Shown here piece after piece: positions 8,346-18,642 of a stretch of DNA of 64,000 nt. The stretch is from Meinhardsimonia xiamenensis. GTDB taxonomy: Bacteria; Pseudomonadota; Alphaproteobacteria; Rhodobacterales; Rhodobacteraceae. The position numbers and the translations under genes were made by a program. A model generated the notes under the pieces. That model was not told the origin of the DNA. It saw only the letters and a program-made list of their open reading frames with translations, and ran no database searches. The stretch is from contig NZ_FNFV01000001.1 in NCBI RefSeq assembly GCF_900102905.1, positions 627,501 to 691,500 of the forward strand, in the 5' to 3' direction. The stretch's first letter is position 1. Each line of letters opens with the position of its first letter.

Positions 8346-10058
8346 TCAGACCGCGACGAGGCCCATCTGCTCAAGCTTCAGAAGGACCTGATGCGCGCAG
8401 GTGTCAACATCGACGCCTTCGGTATCGACGCGCAGCTCGGGGTTCTCGGGCACCTCGTAGGGGTCGGAGATGCCGGTGAACTCCTTGATCTTGCCCTCGC
8501 GCGCGAGCTTGTAGAGGCCCTTGCGGTCGCGGCGTTCGCACTCCTCGAGGCTGGTGGCCACATGCACCTCCACGAAGGCGCCGTACTGCTCGATCATCTC
8601 GCGCACGGCGCGGCGGGTGGCGGCATAGGGTGCGATCGGCGCGCAGATGGCGATGCCGCCGTTCTTGGTGATCTCGGAGGCGACGAAGCCGATGCGGCGG
8701 ATGTTGAGGTCGCGATGCTCCTTGGAGAAGCCGAGCTCGGAGGAGAGATGCTTGCGCACCACGTCGCCGTCGAGCAGCGTCACCGGCCGGCCGCCCATCT
8801 CCATCAGCTTGACCATGAGGGCGTTGGCGATGGTCGACTTGCCCGAACCGGACAGGCCGGTAAAGAACACCGTGAACCCCTGCTTGTGGCGCGGCGGGAA
8901 GCGGCGGCGCAGCTCCTCCACCACCTCGGGGAAGGAGAACCAGTCGGGGATCTCCAGCCCCTCGCGCAGCCGGCGTCTGAGCTCGGTGCCGGAGATGTTG
9001 AGCACCGTGCAGCCCTCCGGCACTTCGTCGGCCGGGAAATACTGGGCCTTCTCCTGCACGTAGACCATCTGCTTGAAGGGCACCATCTCGATGCCGATCT
9101 CCTCCTGATGCTCGAGGAAGAGCTCTTGCGCATCGTAGGGCCCGTAGAAGTCGTCACCCTGGCTGTTCTTGCCGGGGCCGGCGTGGTCGCGGCCGACGAT
9201 GAAATGGGTGCAGCCGTGATTGCGGCGGATGATCCCGTGCCAGAGCGCCTCGCGTGGGCCGGCCATGCGCATGGCGAGGTTCAGAAGGCTCATGTGGGTG
9301 GTGGCGGCGGGGTACTTGTCGAGCACCGCCTCGTAGCAGCGCACGCGGGTGAAATGGTCAACATCGCCCGGCTTGGTCATGCCGACGACGGGGTGGATCA
9401 GCAGGTTCGCCTCCGCCTCGCGCGCGGCGCGGAAGGTGAGCTCCTGATGGGCGCGGTGCAAGGGGTTGCGCGTCTGGAAGGCGACGATGCGCCGCCAGCC
9501 GAGCTTGCGGAAGAAGGCGCGCAGCTCGTTGGGCGTGTCGCGGCGGGCGCGGAAGTCGTAATGCACCGGCTGCTGGATGCCGGTCACCGGGCCGCCGAGA
9601 TACACCTTGCCCGCGGTGTGATGCAGGTAGTTGACCGCCGGGTGGGCGATATCGTCGGCGCCGAACACCTTCTCCGCCTCGCGCCGCTTGTCGGGCGTCC
9701 AGCGGTCGGTCACCGTCATGGTGGCGAGGATCACGCCTTCCTGATCGCGCAGGGCGATGTCCTGGCCAAGCTCGATGGACTTGGCGAATTCCTCGCTCAC
9801 GTCGAGCGTGATCGGGATCGGCCACAGCGTGCCGTCGGCAAGGCGCATCGTCTCGACGACGCTTTCGTAGTCGTCCTCGCCGAGGAAACCCTTGAGTGGG
9901 AAGAACCCGCCGTTCATCAGAAGCTCGAGATCGCAGATCTGGCGCGGGGTCAAATCCCAGCTTGCCAGCCCGGCGGCTTCCATCTTCAGTTTCTGGGCGC
10001 TGTCCCAGGACACGTAAAGCTCCGGCACCGGAGCCAGATTTGCCAATTGCATTCTCAT
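8346..10058 (-). CDS. Bifunctional sulfate adenylyltransferase / adenylylsulfate kinase
   Basis: A 570-residue fusion that activates sulfate to APS and then PAPS in assimilatory sulfur metabolism. Residues 1-385 are ATP sulfurylase, with [10 protein letters not shown] (195-204) and GRDHAGPG (289-296). Residues 390-570 are APS kinase, with P-loop GLSGSGKST (401-409) and the LLDGDVVR segment. Both domains appear complete. I placed the start at the ATG at 10058; an ATG at 10052 is also possible. A sigma-70-like promoter lies about 60 bases upstream. No other cys genes are adjacent. Confidence 0.94.
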   Translation of the reverse strand: MRMQLANLAPVPELYVSWDSAQKLKMEAAGLASWDLTPRQICDLELLMNGGFFPLKGFLGEDDYESVVETMRLADGTLWPIPITLDVSEEFAKSIELGQDIALRDQEGVILATMTVTDRWTPDKRREAEKVFGADDIAHPAVNYLHHTAGKVYLGGPVTGIQQPVHYDFRARRDTPNELRAFFRKLGWRRIVAFQTRNPLHRAHQELTFRAAREAEANLLIHPVVGMTKPGDVDHFTRVRCYEAVLDKYPAATTHMSLLNLAMRMAGPREALWHGIIRRNHGCTHFIVGRDHAGPGKNSQGDDFYGPYDAQELFLEHQEEIGIEMVPFKQMVYVQEKAQYFPADEVPEGCTVLNISGTELRRRLREGLEIPDWFSFPEVVEELRRRFPPRHKQGFTVFFTGLSGSGKSTIANALMVKLMEMGGRPVTLLDGDVVRKHLSSELGFSKEHRDLNIRRIGFVASEITKNGGIAICAPIAPYAATRRAVREMIEQYGAFVEVHVATSLEECERRDRKGLYKLAREGKIKEFTGISDPYEVPENPELRVDTEGVDVDTCAHQVLLKLEQMGLVAV

Positions 10059-10116
10059 CTCGGGGCTTGTCTCTCTGCTTCTTGCCGGCGGCACGGCCCA
10101 CCGGGCGGCGGTGCTT

Positions 10117-10146
10117 CCCATAGCCCGCCGGGCAGACGAGGTTCAA
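10117..10146 (-). promoter_or_regulatory. Candidate sigma-70 promoter of the sulfurylase/APS kinase gene
   Basis: On the minus strand TTGAAC (10146-10141) and TATGGG (10122-10117) are 18 bases apart, giving a leader of about 50 bases before the start at 10058. Confidence 0.45.
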
Positions 10147-10242
10147 TGCCCTTGCGGCAGCACTGCCCCCGTAATGGCGCATGCGTGGCATCTCGGGCGC
10201 GGCTTGCGCACCGCGCCGGCTGTCGAGAGGCGATGCGGGGCG

Positions 10243-11915
<1,673 letters not shown>

Positions 11916-11949
11916 GGCGAAAAAGCGCGCGGCCTGACGCGTTGCGCGT

Positions 11950-12765
11950 TCAGCCGAGGTGCAGAAGCGCTTCGGCCGCGTCGCGACCCAGACGCGGCAG
12001 GGCAAGCGGGCCAAAGTCCGACAGATGCTCGAAGTGCGGGAAGAGCGAAAGGTAGATCCGCGCCACTTCCGTGCCCATGCGGGCGAGGGCATCGGGGCCG
12101 GGATGGACGGTTTCGATCTCGATCCCGTTCACGGCGATGATGTGATGACGGCGGAAACCGAGATGAAAGACGCGTACGGGCGAGGCGGGCGCGATTCGCA
12201 CGACGCTGAAGCTGTCGTCGAAGGCAGGGAGCGGCACCAGCGCCGCCTTGGTGCCGACCCGTTCGATCAGCTCGGGTGAGCGCCAGACGAGCCGCGCGCC
12301 GGGGCCAAGAACGAGGTCGGGCGCTGGGCGCTGGGGGCCGAAGCTTTCCATCGGGATGCGCCACAGCCCCGGTTGCGGCACGCCGTCCTTCATTCGTGGC
12401 TGGATCAGCGCAGCCCCCCGCCACATCAGCGTCTGGAGGCCGGCATCGCTAGTTTCCACCTTGATGCCCGGCACCAGATCTTCCACCGCCATGGGCCCCG
12501 CTTCGGTCATCACCAGGGCGCCGCGGGCGATGGCGGTGAAGGCGCTGTCGAAGACCGGGTGCGCCGGCGCGGCGCGCATCTCGTCGACCAGGTTGCCCTT
12601 GCGGTCGAGCGCGAGGATCTCGTAGCGCCGCGAAGGTTGCCCGAGGGGCAGGCCCGACCCCGAGGCGCCGATGGGGCGGACAGTCCATGGCGCCGGTCCA
12701 GATCCCGCCTTGCCAGTGGTGGCCGGAAGGTTGGTTCCTCTCGCGGGTCGGTGCGGGTAGGTCAT
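11950..12765 (-). CDS. Degenerate Hint (hedgehog/intein) domain protein
   Basis: A 271-residue protein of the Hint_2 family, which is abundant in Rhodobacterales. Residues 75-230 carry the Hint pattern: PMAVEDLVPGIKVETSDAGL followed by QTLMWRG, and late in the domain a VRVFHLGFRRHHIIAVNGIE block. In active Hint proteins a Cys begins the domain (often as CFTPGT); here the aligned segment reads SAFTAIARGALV, so the nucleophile position appears to be Ala and self-splicing is unlikely. No signal peptide or RTX repeats are visible. It lies between the Lrp gene and the small ORF at 12845. The first about 30 residues are low-complexity and the true start may be further in. Confidence 0.75.
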   Translation of the reverse strand: MTYPHRPARGTNLPATTGKAGSGPAPWTVRPIGASGSGLPLGQPSRRYEILALDRKGNLVDEMRAAPAHPVFDSAFTAIARGALVMTEAGPMAVEDLVPGIKVETSDAGLQTLMWRGAALIQPRMKDGVPQPGLWRIPMESFGPQRPAPDLVLGPGARLVWRSPELIERVGTKAALVPLPAFDDSFSVVRIAPASPVRVFHLGFRRHHIIAVNGIEIETVHPGPDALARMGTEVARIYLSLFPHFEHLSDFGPLALPRLGRDAAEALLHLG

Positions 12766-12844
12766 CTGTGCCGGTCTCCGTCGTTGCGGGCGGGGTCACC
12801 TGCCACGGGCTGCTCAGGCAAGCCGCGCCCCGCCGGATCCCCGT

Positions 12845-13000
12845 TCAGGCCGATGCGCGCGGTGTGCGCGCCAGGGCCTGGGCGCGGCGCCGGGAGATGA
12901 AGGCCTCGCGCCGGGCGCCGCGGGCCCAGGGCATCTGGAAGTCGCAGTTTTCCGCTTCCTTGATCGCGGACCTGATCCAGCTGCGCTTCTTCGTCTTCAT
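12845..13000 (-). CDS. Small basic conserved protein (51 aa)
   Basis: A 51-codon frame from ATG 13000 to TGA 12845, with AAGGGA eight bases upstream of the ATG. It begins MKTKKRSWIRSAIKEAENC and contains MPWARGARREAFISRRRAQA, a pattern I recall from small unannotated Rhodobacterales proteins. It is strongly basic with no hydrophobic segment, so it may bind nucleic acid or ribosomes. It is too short for most gene callers. The function is unknown; confidence comes from the ribosome site, the protein-like composition and remembered conservation. Confidence 0.65.
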   Translation of the reverse strand: MKTKKRSWIRSAIKEAENCDFQMPWARGARREAFISRRRAQALARTPRASA

Positions 13001-13310
13001 GGCGTTTCCCTTCGTGTCTCGTCCCGCGTGCCCTTTGGGGGCTGTCTGATCGGTTCGCGGCCCTCGCGGCCCGCCTGCTGCCGGGAAATCTCGCTGTCCA
13101 ATCGGGCAACAGAATGACGGAAACTGCGGATTTGTCTGGCCCCGGCGGGGCCAATTATGGCGCGATCGGGGCGTGCCTTGCCATCCCCCGCCGCTGGCGC
13201 CGGGGCGCCGGGCGAGGCCGGGGCGGGCGGGTGGAAAGGCGCCGGAGCCTCACGCCCTGATCCCACCCCCTGATCCAACCCGCTGACGCGCTCCGCGCCT
13301 CGGGCCTGCC
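13001..13310. other. 310-bp intergenic region
   Basis: This separates the 51-aa gene from the pgeF 3' end. A GGCCCC/GGGGCC hairpin stands at 13138-13152. The upstream control of the small gene should lie at about 13010-13150. I see no further gene. Confidence 0.5.
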
Positions 13311-14069
13311 TCAGAGACGGATCATCGAGATCAGGCGGCCATAGTCGGCCTCGCCCCGGTGACAGGACCGGCGGTAGGAATAGAACCGCTCGGGGTCGGA
13401 GTAGGTGCAGTGGCCGGTCCAGGCCGCCTCGTTGATGCCCGCGCGCCTGAGCCGCGCGAGTCCCATGCCGGGCAGGTCGAAAAGGTAGCGGTCGCCCTCG
13501 CCGTTGGCGAAGAAGCGCAGGTTCTCGGGGTCTTCCACGGCGAAGGCGTCAAGGAATTCGGGCCCCACTTCATAGGCGCGCTGCGAGATCGTCGGCCCGA
13601 TCACCGCGTTGATGCGCTCGCGCCGCGCGCCCGCGGCGACCATCTCGTCGACCACCGTCTCGAGAATGCCGGCGAGCAGGCCCTTCCAGCCGGCGTGCGC
13701 CGCCCCGATGACACCGGCTTCGCGATCGGCCAGAAGCACCGGTGCGCAGTCGGCGGTGAGGATGGCAAGCGCAATGCCCGGCGCCGCGGTCACCATGCCG
13801 TCGGCGCGGGGGCGCTCGCCCGCGAGCGGGCCCTCGACACGCACCACGTCGCCCGAATGCACCTGATGCACCCCCACCACCGCCTCGGGCCCGATGCCCA
13901 GCGCCTGCGCGGCGCGTGCGCGGTTGATGGCAACTGCCTCGCTCTGATCGGAGGAGCCGCCGCCGCAGTTGAGCCCGGCGAAGATGCCCGACGATGCCCC
14001 GCCCCGCCGGCCGAAGAAGCCGTGCGGCGTGCCGCGCAGCAGCGGATGAGTGATGATGTCGAGCTTCAT
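13311..14069 (-). CDS. pgeF: Peptidoglycan editing factor / multicopper polyphenol oxidase laccase family
   Basis: A 252-residue cytoplasmic member of the YfiH/YlmD/PgeF family. Characteristic segments are LLRGTPHGFFGRRGGAS near the N-terminus, VHQVHSGDV, LAILTADCAPVLLADRE and IGAAHAGWKGLLAGI, which hold the His/Cys/His metal site. In E. coli PgeF hydrolyses wrongly built UDP-MurNAc-L-Ser; relatives are also reported as purine nucleoside phosphorylases. The ATG at 14069 overlaps the midA stop in an ATGA, so it is translated as the last gene of lgt-midA-pgeF. Confidence 0.92.
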   Translation of the reverse strand: MKLDIITHPLLRGTPHGFFGRRGGASSGIFAGLNCGGGSSDQSEAVAINRARAAQALGIGPEAVVGVHQVHSGDVVRVEGPLAGERPRADGMVTAAPGIALAILTADCAPVLLADREAGVIGAAHAGWKGLLAGILETVVDEMVAAGARRERINAVIGPTISQRAYEVGPEFLDAFAVEDPENLRFFANGEGDRYLFDLPGMGLARLRRAGINEAAWTGHCTYSDPERFYSYRRSCHRGEADYGRLISMIRL

Positions 14070-15178
14070 TCTGTGCTCGCCTCCTGCGGCATCGGAGAGA
14101 GGCCCGGCGGCGGCGGATCGCCATGCCGCCACAGGCCGAGTACCTTGAAGAGGCTTCCCATTTCCTGCGGATGCGTCAAGCGCCTGTGCGCGGCAACATG
14201 GGCTTCGAGCGCCGGGCCCGCGAGCGCGCGGGCGAGCGCCTGCGCACGCGCGGTGATGCCGAGACGCTCCAGAAACACGCCCTGCGGGGTGAGTTCGCTG
14301 ACCGCAATGGCCGTGCCCGCGGGGGCGCGGGCGGCCCGGGCAAGCGCCTCGAAATCGACATGCGCGGTCAGATCGGCCTCGCCCGGCGCGGCCAGCGGAT
14401 CGACGCGCCGGTGCCGGCTCAGCGCCTGCAAGGTGTCGCCGAGCGAATGCCAACCGCCATAGTCGATGATGAGCGCGACGCCCCCCCGCGCCGCGATTCG
14501 GCGCGCGATCTCGCCCATGATCGCTTCCGCGGCCGGGCAAAGCTCGACGATGTCCCCCTCGCGGGTGTCGGCCAGACGGGGCGCCAGCGGCTCCGGCAGG
14601 CAGGGAGCGCCAAGGGCGAAGGCAAGCCGCCCCTCGTCATCAAGGCGGACCAGCCTTTCCCGCCAGGCCACGCCTGAACGCTGGAACTGGCGGATGGGCA
14701 AGGCGTCGAAGAATTCATTGGCGATCAGAAGAAGCGGAGCCTCCTCGGGCAATGTCCCGACGCTTTCGTGCCACCAAAGCGGCGACGGCCCGGCCAGAGC
14801 CTCCGCCTGCCGGCCCCGCAGCGGCGCGGATGTCTCCACGAGATGCACGCGCAGCGCCTCGGCGAGGCCCGGCACCGCCCGCGTGGCACGCAGCGCATCG
14901 GCCATCAGCGTGCCGCGGCCGGGGCCGAGTTCGGCGAGGGTGACCGGCGCGGGCCCGCCGCGGTCAAGCCAGCTCTGGGCGAGCGCAAGGCCGAGAAGTT
15001 CGCCGAACATCTGGCTGATTTCAGGCGCGGTCGTGAAATGCCCACGCGCGCCGAGCGGATCACCGGCGCCATAGACGCCGTGCTCGGGGTCGGAAAGGCA
15101 GGCGGCCATGAATTCGGCCACGGTGATGGGGCCGGAGGCTGCGATCCGGGCCGCGAGCCTCTTCGCCAGCGGCGTCAC
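14066..15178 (-). CDS. MidA-family SAM-dependent protein arginine methyltransferase
   Basis: A 370-residue COG1565/DUF185 methyltransferase. It begins [20 protein letters not shown] and shows YYG-like [20 protein letters not shown], the SAM site [18 protein letters not shown] (about residues 75-92) and [11 protein letters not shown]. The mitochondrial relative NDUFAF7/MidA methylates an arginine of complex I, so a respiratory-complex assembly role is plausible. The start is a GTG at 15178 overlapping the lgt stop in GTGA, and the stop overlaps pgeF. The three genes form a tightly coupled operon. Confidence 0.9.
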   Translation of the reverse strand: MTPLAKRLAARIAASGPITVAEFMAACLSDPEHGVYGAGDPLGARGHFTTAPEISQMFGELLGLALAQSWLDRGGPAPVTLAELGPGRGTLMADALRATRAVPGLAEALRVHLVETSAPLRGRQAEALAGPSPLWWHESVGTLPEEAPLLLIANEFFDALPIRQFQRSGVAWRERLVRLDDEGRLAFALGAPCLPEPLAPRLADTREGDIVELCPAAEAIMGEIARRIAARGGVALIIDYGGWHSLGDTLQALSRHRRVDPLAAPGEADLTAHVDFEALARAARAPAGTAIAVSELTPQGVFLERLGITARAQALARALAGPALEAHVAAHRRLTHPQEMGSLFKVLGLWRHGDPPPPGLSPMPQEASTE

Positions 15179-16080
15179 GCGCGCGCTCCGGCAGCGCCTT
15201 TGCGTCGGGCGCGGGCGATGAACAATGCGCCAAGCAGGATCATCGGCAGCGACAGGATCTGCCCCATGGTCAGACCCCAGCCCCCCGCATGCAGGGCGAG
15301 GCCCAGGGGGTTGCCCGGCACGACGAATTGCGGGTCGGGCTGGCGGACGAACTCCACCGCGAAGCGGGCCAGACCGTAGCCTGCGAGAAAGGCGCCGGTG
15401 AGCGCGCCCGGCCGCTTGAGCCAGCCGCCGCGCCGGCCCGCAAGCCAGAAGAGCACGAGGCCAAGGGCAAGCCCCTCGAGCGCGGCCTCGTAGAGCTGGG
15501 AAGGGTGGCGTGCGCATGGACCCTCGATGCCGGGGCAGTCCTGCGCGGCGGCGCCGGGAAAGATCACGCCCCAGGGCAGGTCGGTCGGCCTTCCCCAGAG
15601 TTCGGCGTTGATGAAATTGGCCAGCCGGCCGAGGAACAGCCCCGGCGGCGCGGCCAGTGCGAGCAGGTCGAGCGCGGGCAGGACGGCGATGCGGTGGCGC
15701 CGGCAGAACAGCCACAGAGCGACCGCGACCCCCAGCATGCCGCCATGAAAGGACATGCCGCCCTGCCACACGGCGATGATCTCGGCGGGATGCACAAGGT
15801 AGTAGCCGGGATTGTAGAAGAGCACATAGCCGAGCCGCCCGCCGAGGATGATGCCGAGGATGAGCCAGGTCACCAGCGCCTCGATCTGCGCGGGCGTCAT
15901 CGGCGGGCCGTCGCGGTTCCACAGCGCCGGGCGGCGCACCGCCGCCACCATGATGCGCCAGCCGATCAGGATGCCGGCGATGTAGGCCAGCGCATACCAG
16001 CGCAGCGCGAGCGTGATTTCCCCGATCTCGATCGAAAAGACCTCGGGGCTGACGGGCGGGAAGGGAATGGCAAGCATCAT
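15175..16080 (-). CDS. lgt: Prolipoprotein diacylglyceryl transferase
   Basis: This inner-membrane enzyme (301 residues, about seven helices) transfers diacylglycerol from phosphatidylglycerol to the lipobox Cys of prolipoproteins. The family signature is present as [19 protein letters not shown] near residue 140, along with [11 protein letters not shown] and HPSQLYEA. Two adjacent ATGs (16080 and 16077) follow AGAAGAGG, and the second has better spacing. It heads lgt-midA-pgeF and is divergent from ubiK. Confidence 0.95.
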   Translation of the reverse strand: MMLAIPFPPVSPEVFSIEIGEITLALRWYALAYIAGILIGWRIMVAAVRRPALWNRDGPPMTPAQIEALVTWLILGIILGGRLGYVLFYNPGYYLVHPAEIIAVWQGGMSFHGGMLGVAVALWLFCRRHRIAVLPALDLLALAAPPGLFLGRLANFINAELWGRPTDLPWGVIFPGAAAQDCPGIEGPCARHPSQLYEAALEGLALGLVLFWLAGRRGGWLKRPGALTGAFLAGYGLARFAVEFVRQPDPQFVVPGNPLGLALHAGGWGLTMGQILSLPMILLGALFIARARRKGAAGARA

Positions 16081-16176
16081 GGCCTCTTCTGTGGCGGCGC
16101 CGCGCGGCGCGGTCAACCGGCCTTGTTCCGTGCCGGCCGGGGCTTCATATAGGGCGGGATGTCAGGAGGTGCGCCG

Positions 16177-16482
16177 ATGCAGACCCGCAACAAGCTTCTC
16201 GAGGATCTCTCGCAACTGATGAGCAACGCCATGGGCGTGGCGCAGGGGGCGAAGCAGGAGGCCGAGACCGCCTTTCGCAGCATGCTGGAGCGCTGGCTGG
16301 CCGACCGCGATCTCGTCACCCGCGAGGAGTTCGAGGCGGTGCGCTTGATGGCGGTGAAGGCGCGCGAGGAGAATGATGCGCTCGCCGCCCGGCTCGCCGC
16401 GCTCGAGGAGCGGCTGGCCGCGCTCGAGGCGGCGGGGAGGAAGCCGGCCGCGCGCCGGCGCAAGGCCGCGTCGGAAGACTGA
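16177..16482 (+). CDS. UbiK/BMFP-family ubiquinone biosynthesis accessory factor
   Basis: A 101-residue protein with an N-terminal amphipathic helix (NKLLEDLSQLMSNAMGVAQG) and a C-terminal coiled coil (residues 65-88, alternating Leu/Ala/Glu), ending in a basic tail. This is the BMFP/UbiK pattern; UbiK forms trimers and helps late ubiquinone hydroxylation in aerobic E. coli, possibly by linking the Ubi complex to membranes. The ATG at 16177 has AGGAGG seven bases upstream, so the ATG at 16159 is unlikely. It is divergent from lgt. Confidence 0.87.
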   Translation: MQTRNKLLEDLSQLMSNAMGVAQGAKQEAETAFRSMLERWLADRDLVTREEFEAVRLMAVKAREENDALAARLAALEERLAALEAAGRKPAARRRKAASED

Positions 16483-16772
16483 TCGGGCGCGAGGGGAACC
16501 GCGCGTGCCGCGCGGTGCCTCCGGCGGGGGTATTTTCACCAGGATGATGAGGCTCGGGGGAGCGTGCGGTGTCCTGCGGTCCCGCTAAGTCTGGTGGCGA
16601 AACTGTCCACATCCCCAACTTCCTGCAGATAACCCCAAAATAACGCTTTACTCGTGGAATCTTTGCGCACACCATGGTGCCGGGCTGGGCCGGTGCCGAC
16701 TGGTCCGGCTTAGGGCAGGCAAGAGGCGCGCGGCACAGACGCGCTCCCGAAGGCAAGCGAGTGAGGCCGGGC
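16483..16772. other. 290-bp intergenic region before ybjN
   Basis: It contains repeat R2 copy 2 (16512-16550) and then the most A+T-rich stretch nearby (16600-16675), which should hold the promoter of the ybjN-proC run. I found no convincing -35/-10 pair there. Two 7-of-9 matches to DnaA boxes are present and are probably chance. Confidence 0.45.
16512..16550. repeat. Intergenic repeat R2, copy 2
   Basis: It contains GGCGGGGGTATTTTCACCAG followed by GATGATGA, matching the core of the copies at 7271 and 44918. It starts 30 bases after the ubiK stop and reads in the same direction as ubiK. Confidence 0.6.
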
Positions 16773-17273
16773 ATGTCGCTTTCGGAGCAGCTGAACACCG
16801 ACGATCTCCATCCCATCGACATCGTCGAGCACATCGCCGAGTACAGGGATTGGGACTTTGACCGCGTCGGCGATGACCAGATCGCCATGGCGATCGAGGG
16901 GCAGTGGCGGACCTATTCGATCACGCTGGCCTGGATGCCGCATGACGAGACGCTGCGGCTGATCTGCACCTTCGAGATGGAGCCCCCCGCGCACCGGATG
17001 GCCGCGCTTCACGACATCTTGAACCGGACCAACGATGCGCTCTGGGCCGGCGCCTTCACCTACTGGGCAGAGCAGCGGCTGATGGTCTATCGCTATGGGC
17101 TGGTGCTCGCGGGCGGCATGCACGCCTCCGCCGAGCAGATCGACCGGATGATCGCCGCCGCCGTCGGTGCGGCCGAGCGCTATTATCCGGCGTTCCAGCT
17201 GGTCGCCTGGGGCGATCGCGCGCCGGAGGAGGCGCTGAAGGTGGCCATTGCCGAGGCCTACGGGCGGGCGTGA
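16773..17273 (+). CDS. YbjN domain protein
   Basis: A 166-residue protein of the YbjN/type III secretion chaperone-like fold, without signal peptide. Typical segments are HPIDIVEHIAEYRDWDFDR, IEGQWRTYSITLAWMPHDE and LRLICTFEMEPPAHRMAAL. The function is unclear; YbjN in E. coli affects motility and stress when overproduced. The ATG at 16773 follows GAGG by six bases. Only 17 bases separate it from proC, and I recall this pairing in many Rhodobacterales. Confidence 0.88.
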   Translation: MSLSEQLNTDDLHPIDIVEHIAEYRDWDFDRVGDDQIAMAIEGQWRTYSITLAWMPHDETLRLICTFEMEPPAHRMAALHDILNRTNDALWAGAFTYWAEQRLMVYRYGLVLAGGMHASAEQIDRMIAAAVGAAERYYPAFQLVAWGDRAPEEALKVAIAEAYGRA

Positions 17274-17290
17274 AGGGCACGGAGGGCGTG

Positions 17291-18109
17291 ATGGCATTTG
17301 ACGAGATCGCCCGGCGCGGCCTTGTGCTGCTTGGCTGCGGGAAGATGGGCTCGGCGATGCTCGCGGGCTGGCTCCGGCAGGGGTTGCCGGCCGAGTCGGT
17401 GTGGGTGATCGAGCCGCGCCCTTCGGACTGGCTGAAGGGGCTTGTCGGCGTGCATCTGAACGCGCCCCTGCCGGAGGCGCCGGCGGTGGCGGTCGTCGCC
17501 GTCAAGCCGCAGATGATGGGCGAGGCGCTGCCGCAGCTCGCCGCGCTGGGCGGCGGGGAGACGCTGGTGATCTCCATCGCCGCCGGCACGCCGATTGCGC
17601 GTTTCGAGGAGGTGCTCGGGGCGGCGACCCCGATCGTGCGCGCCATGCCGAACACGCCGGCGGCGATCGGCCGGGGGATCACCGCGCTCATCGGCAATGC
17701 CGCGGCGGGCGAGGCGCACATGGCGCAGGCCGAGGCGCTGCTGGCGGCTGTGGGCGAGACGGTGCGGCTCGTGAGCGAGGCGCAGATGGATGCGGTCACG
17801 GCCGTCTCCGGCTCGGGGCCGGCCTATGTGTTTCTGCTCATCGAGGCGATGGCGGCGGCCGGCGAGGCGGAGGGGCTGGCGCCCGAGCTTGCCATGCGGC
17901 TGGCCAAGGCCACGGTGGCGGGTGCGGGGGCGCTGGCCACCGCCGAAGGAGCGGAGCCGCCCGATCGGCTGCGGGTCAATGTCACGAGCCCCGGCGGCAC
18001 CACCGCCGCGGCGCTCGAGGTGCTGATGGACCCCGAAGCCGGGCTTCTGCCACTCATGCGCCGCGCCATTCATGCGGCGGCCGAGCGCTCGCGCGAGCTT
18101 GCCGGCTGA
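17291..18109 (+). CDS. proC: Pyrroline-5-carboxylate reductase
   Basis: A 272-residue NAD(P)H enzyme that reduces 1-pyrroline-5-carboxylate to L-proline, the last step of proline synthesis. The Rossmann motif GLVLLGCGKMGSAML lies near residue 9, followed by VVAVKPQ, VRAMPNTPA and the signature SGSGPAYVFLLIEAM, with the conserved NVTSPGGTTAAAL near the C-terminus. The ATG at 17291 has GGAGG five bases upstream; a GTG at 17270 overlapping the ybjN stop is less likely. Confidence 0.95.
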   Translation: MAFDEIARRGLVLLGCGKMGSAMLAGWLRQGLPAESVWVIEPRPSDWLKGLVGVHLNAPLPEAPAVAVVAVKPQMMGEALPQLAALGGGETLVISIAAGTPIARFEEVLGAATPIVRAMPNTPAAIGRGITALIGNAAAGEAHMAQAEALLAAVGETVRLVSEAQMDAVTAVSGSGPAYVFLLIEAMAAAGEAEGLAPELAMRLAKATVAGAGALATAEGAEPPDRLRVNVTSPGGTTAAALEVLMDPEAGLLPLMRRAIHAAAERSRELAG

Positions 18110-18117
18110 GGCGCGCG

Positions 18118-18459
18118 ATGAGCGAGACGATCAGCTTTGACGATTTCCTGAAGGTCGACATCCGCGTGGGCGAGGTGGTGCGCGCCGAGCCCTACCCGGA
18201 GGCACGCAAGCCCGCGATCAAGCTCTGGGTCGATTTCGGCCCCGGCATCGGGGTGAAGAAGAGCTCCGCCCAGCTTACCCGCCACTACAGCCCGGAGGCG
18301 CTTGTCGGGCGCAAGGTGGTGGCGGTGGTGAACTTTCCGCCACGCCAGATCGGCAGGTTCATGTCCGAGGTTCTGGTGCTCGGCGTGCCGGATGAGGAGG
18401 GCGAGGTCGTCCTTCTGGTCCCCGAGCGCGACGTGCCGGTGGGCGGGCGGATGTTCTGA
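18118..18459 (+). CDS. tRNA-binding domain protein (CsaA-like)
   Basis: A 113-residue stand-alone OB-fold tRNA-binding domain: FDDFLKVDIRVGEVVRAE, KPAIKLWVDFGPGIGVKKSS, VVAVVNFPPRQIGRFMSEVL and a VLLVPERDVPVGGRMF end. It resembles CsaA and the C-terminus of methionyl-tRNA synthetase. CsaA has been described as a secretion-related chaperone in Bacillus, but tRNA or structured RNA binding is the safer prediction. It follows proC by 8 bases and is probably co-transcribed. Confidence 0.9.
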   Translation: MSETISFDDFLKVDIRVGEVVRAEPYPEARKPAIKLWVDFGPGIGVKKSSAQLTRHYSPEALVGRKVVAVVNFPPRQIGRFMSEVLVLGVPDEEGEVVLLVPERDVPVGGRMF

Positions 18460-18488
18460 GGCGCTGGGCGCGGCGCTCACCTTCCTTC

Positions 18489-18517
18489 TTTCCAAAGCCT
18501 TCAAAACGCGCTAGGGC
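18489..18517 (+). promoter_or_regulatory. Candidate pnp promoter
   Basis: TTTCCA (18489-18494) and TAGGGC (18512-18517) are 17 bases apart, which would give pnp a leader of about 120 bases. Confidence 0.3.
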
Positions 18518-18542
18518 GTCGCCATCTGAGACGTGACGCACT

Positions 18543-18590
18543 GACCCCGGCGACGCTGTGAGGATTGGGGTCGGCAGCAATGGGGCTGCC
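18543..18590 (+). other. Structured pnp 5' leader
   Basis: GACCCC (18543) can pair with GGGGTC (18567), and GGCAGC (18573-18578) with GCTGCC (18585-18590) around a 6-base loop, about 50 bases before the pnp start. Enterobacterial pnp is autoregulated through RNase III cleavage of a leader hairpin; a similar use here is an inference. Confidence 0.4.
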
Positions 18591-18642
18591 AATGATACGG
18601 GGCGCACCCGGACCGCCGGGATGGCCCATGCAGGAAACGATG

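Noticed and set aside
16600-16640. Two sequences resembling DnaA boxes (CTGTCCACA and the complement of TGCAGATAA) in an A+T-richer spacer
   Set aside because: Each matches only 7 of 9 positions. There is no cluster of sites, no dnaA/parA/gidA/hemE-type neighbours, and the region is most simply a promoter.
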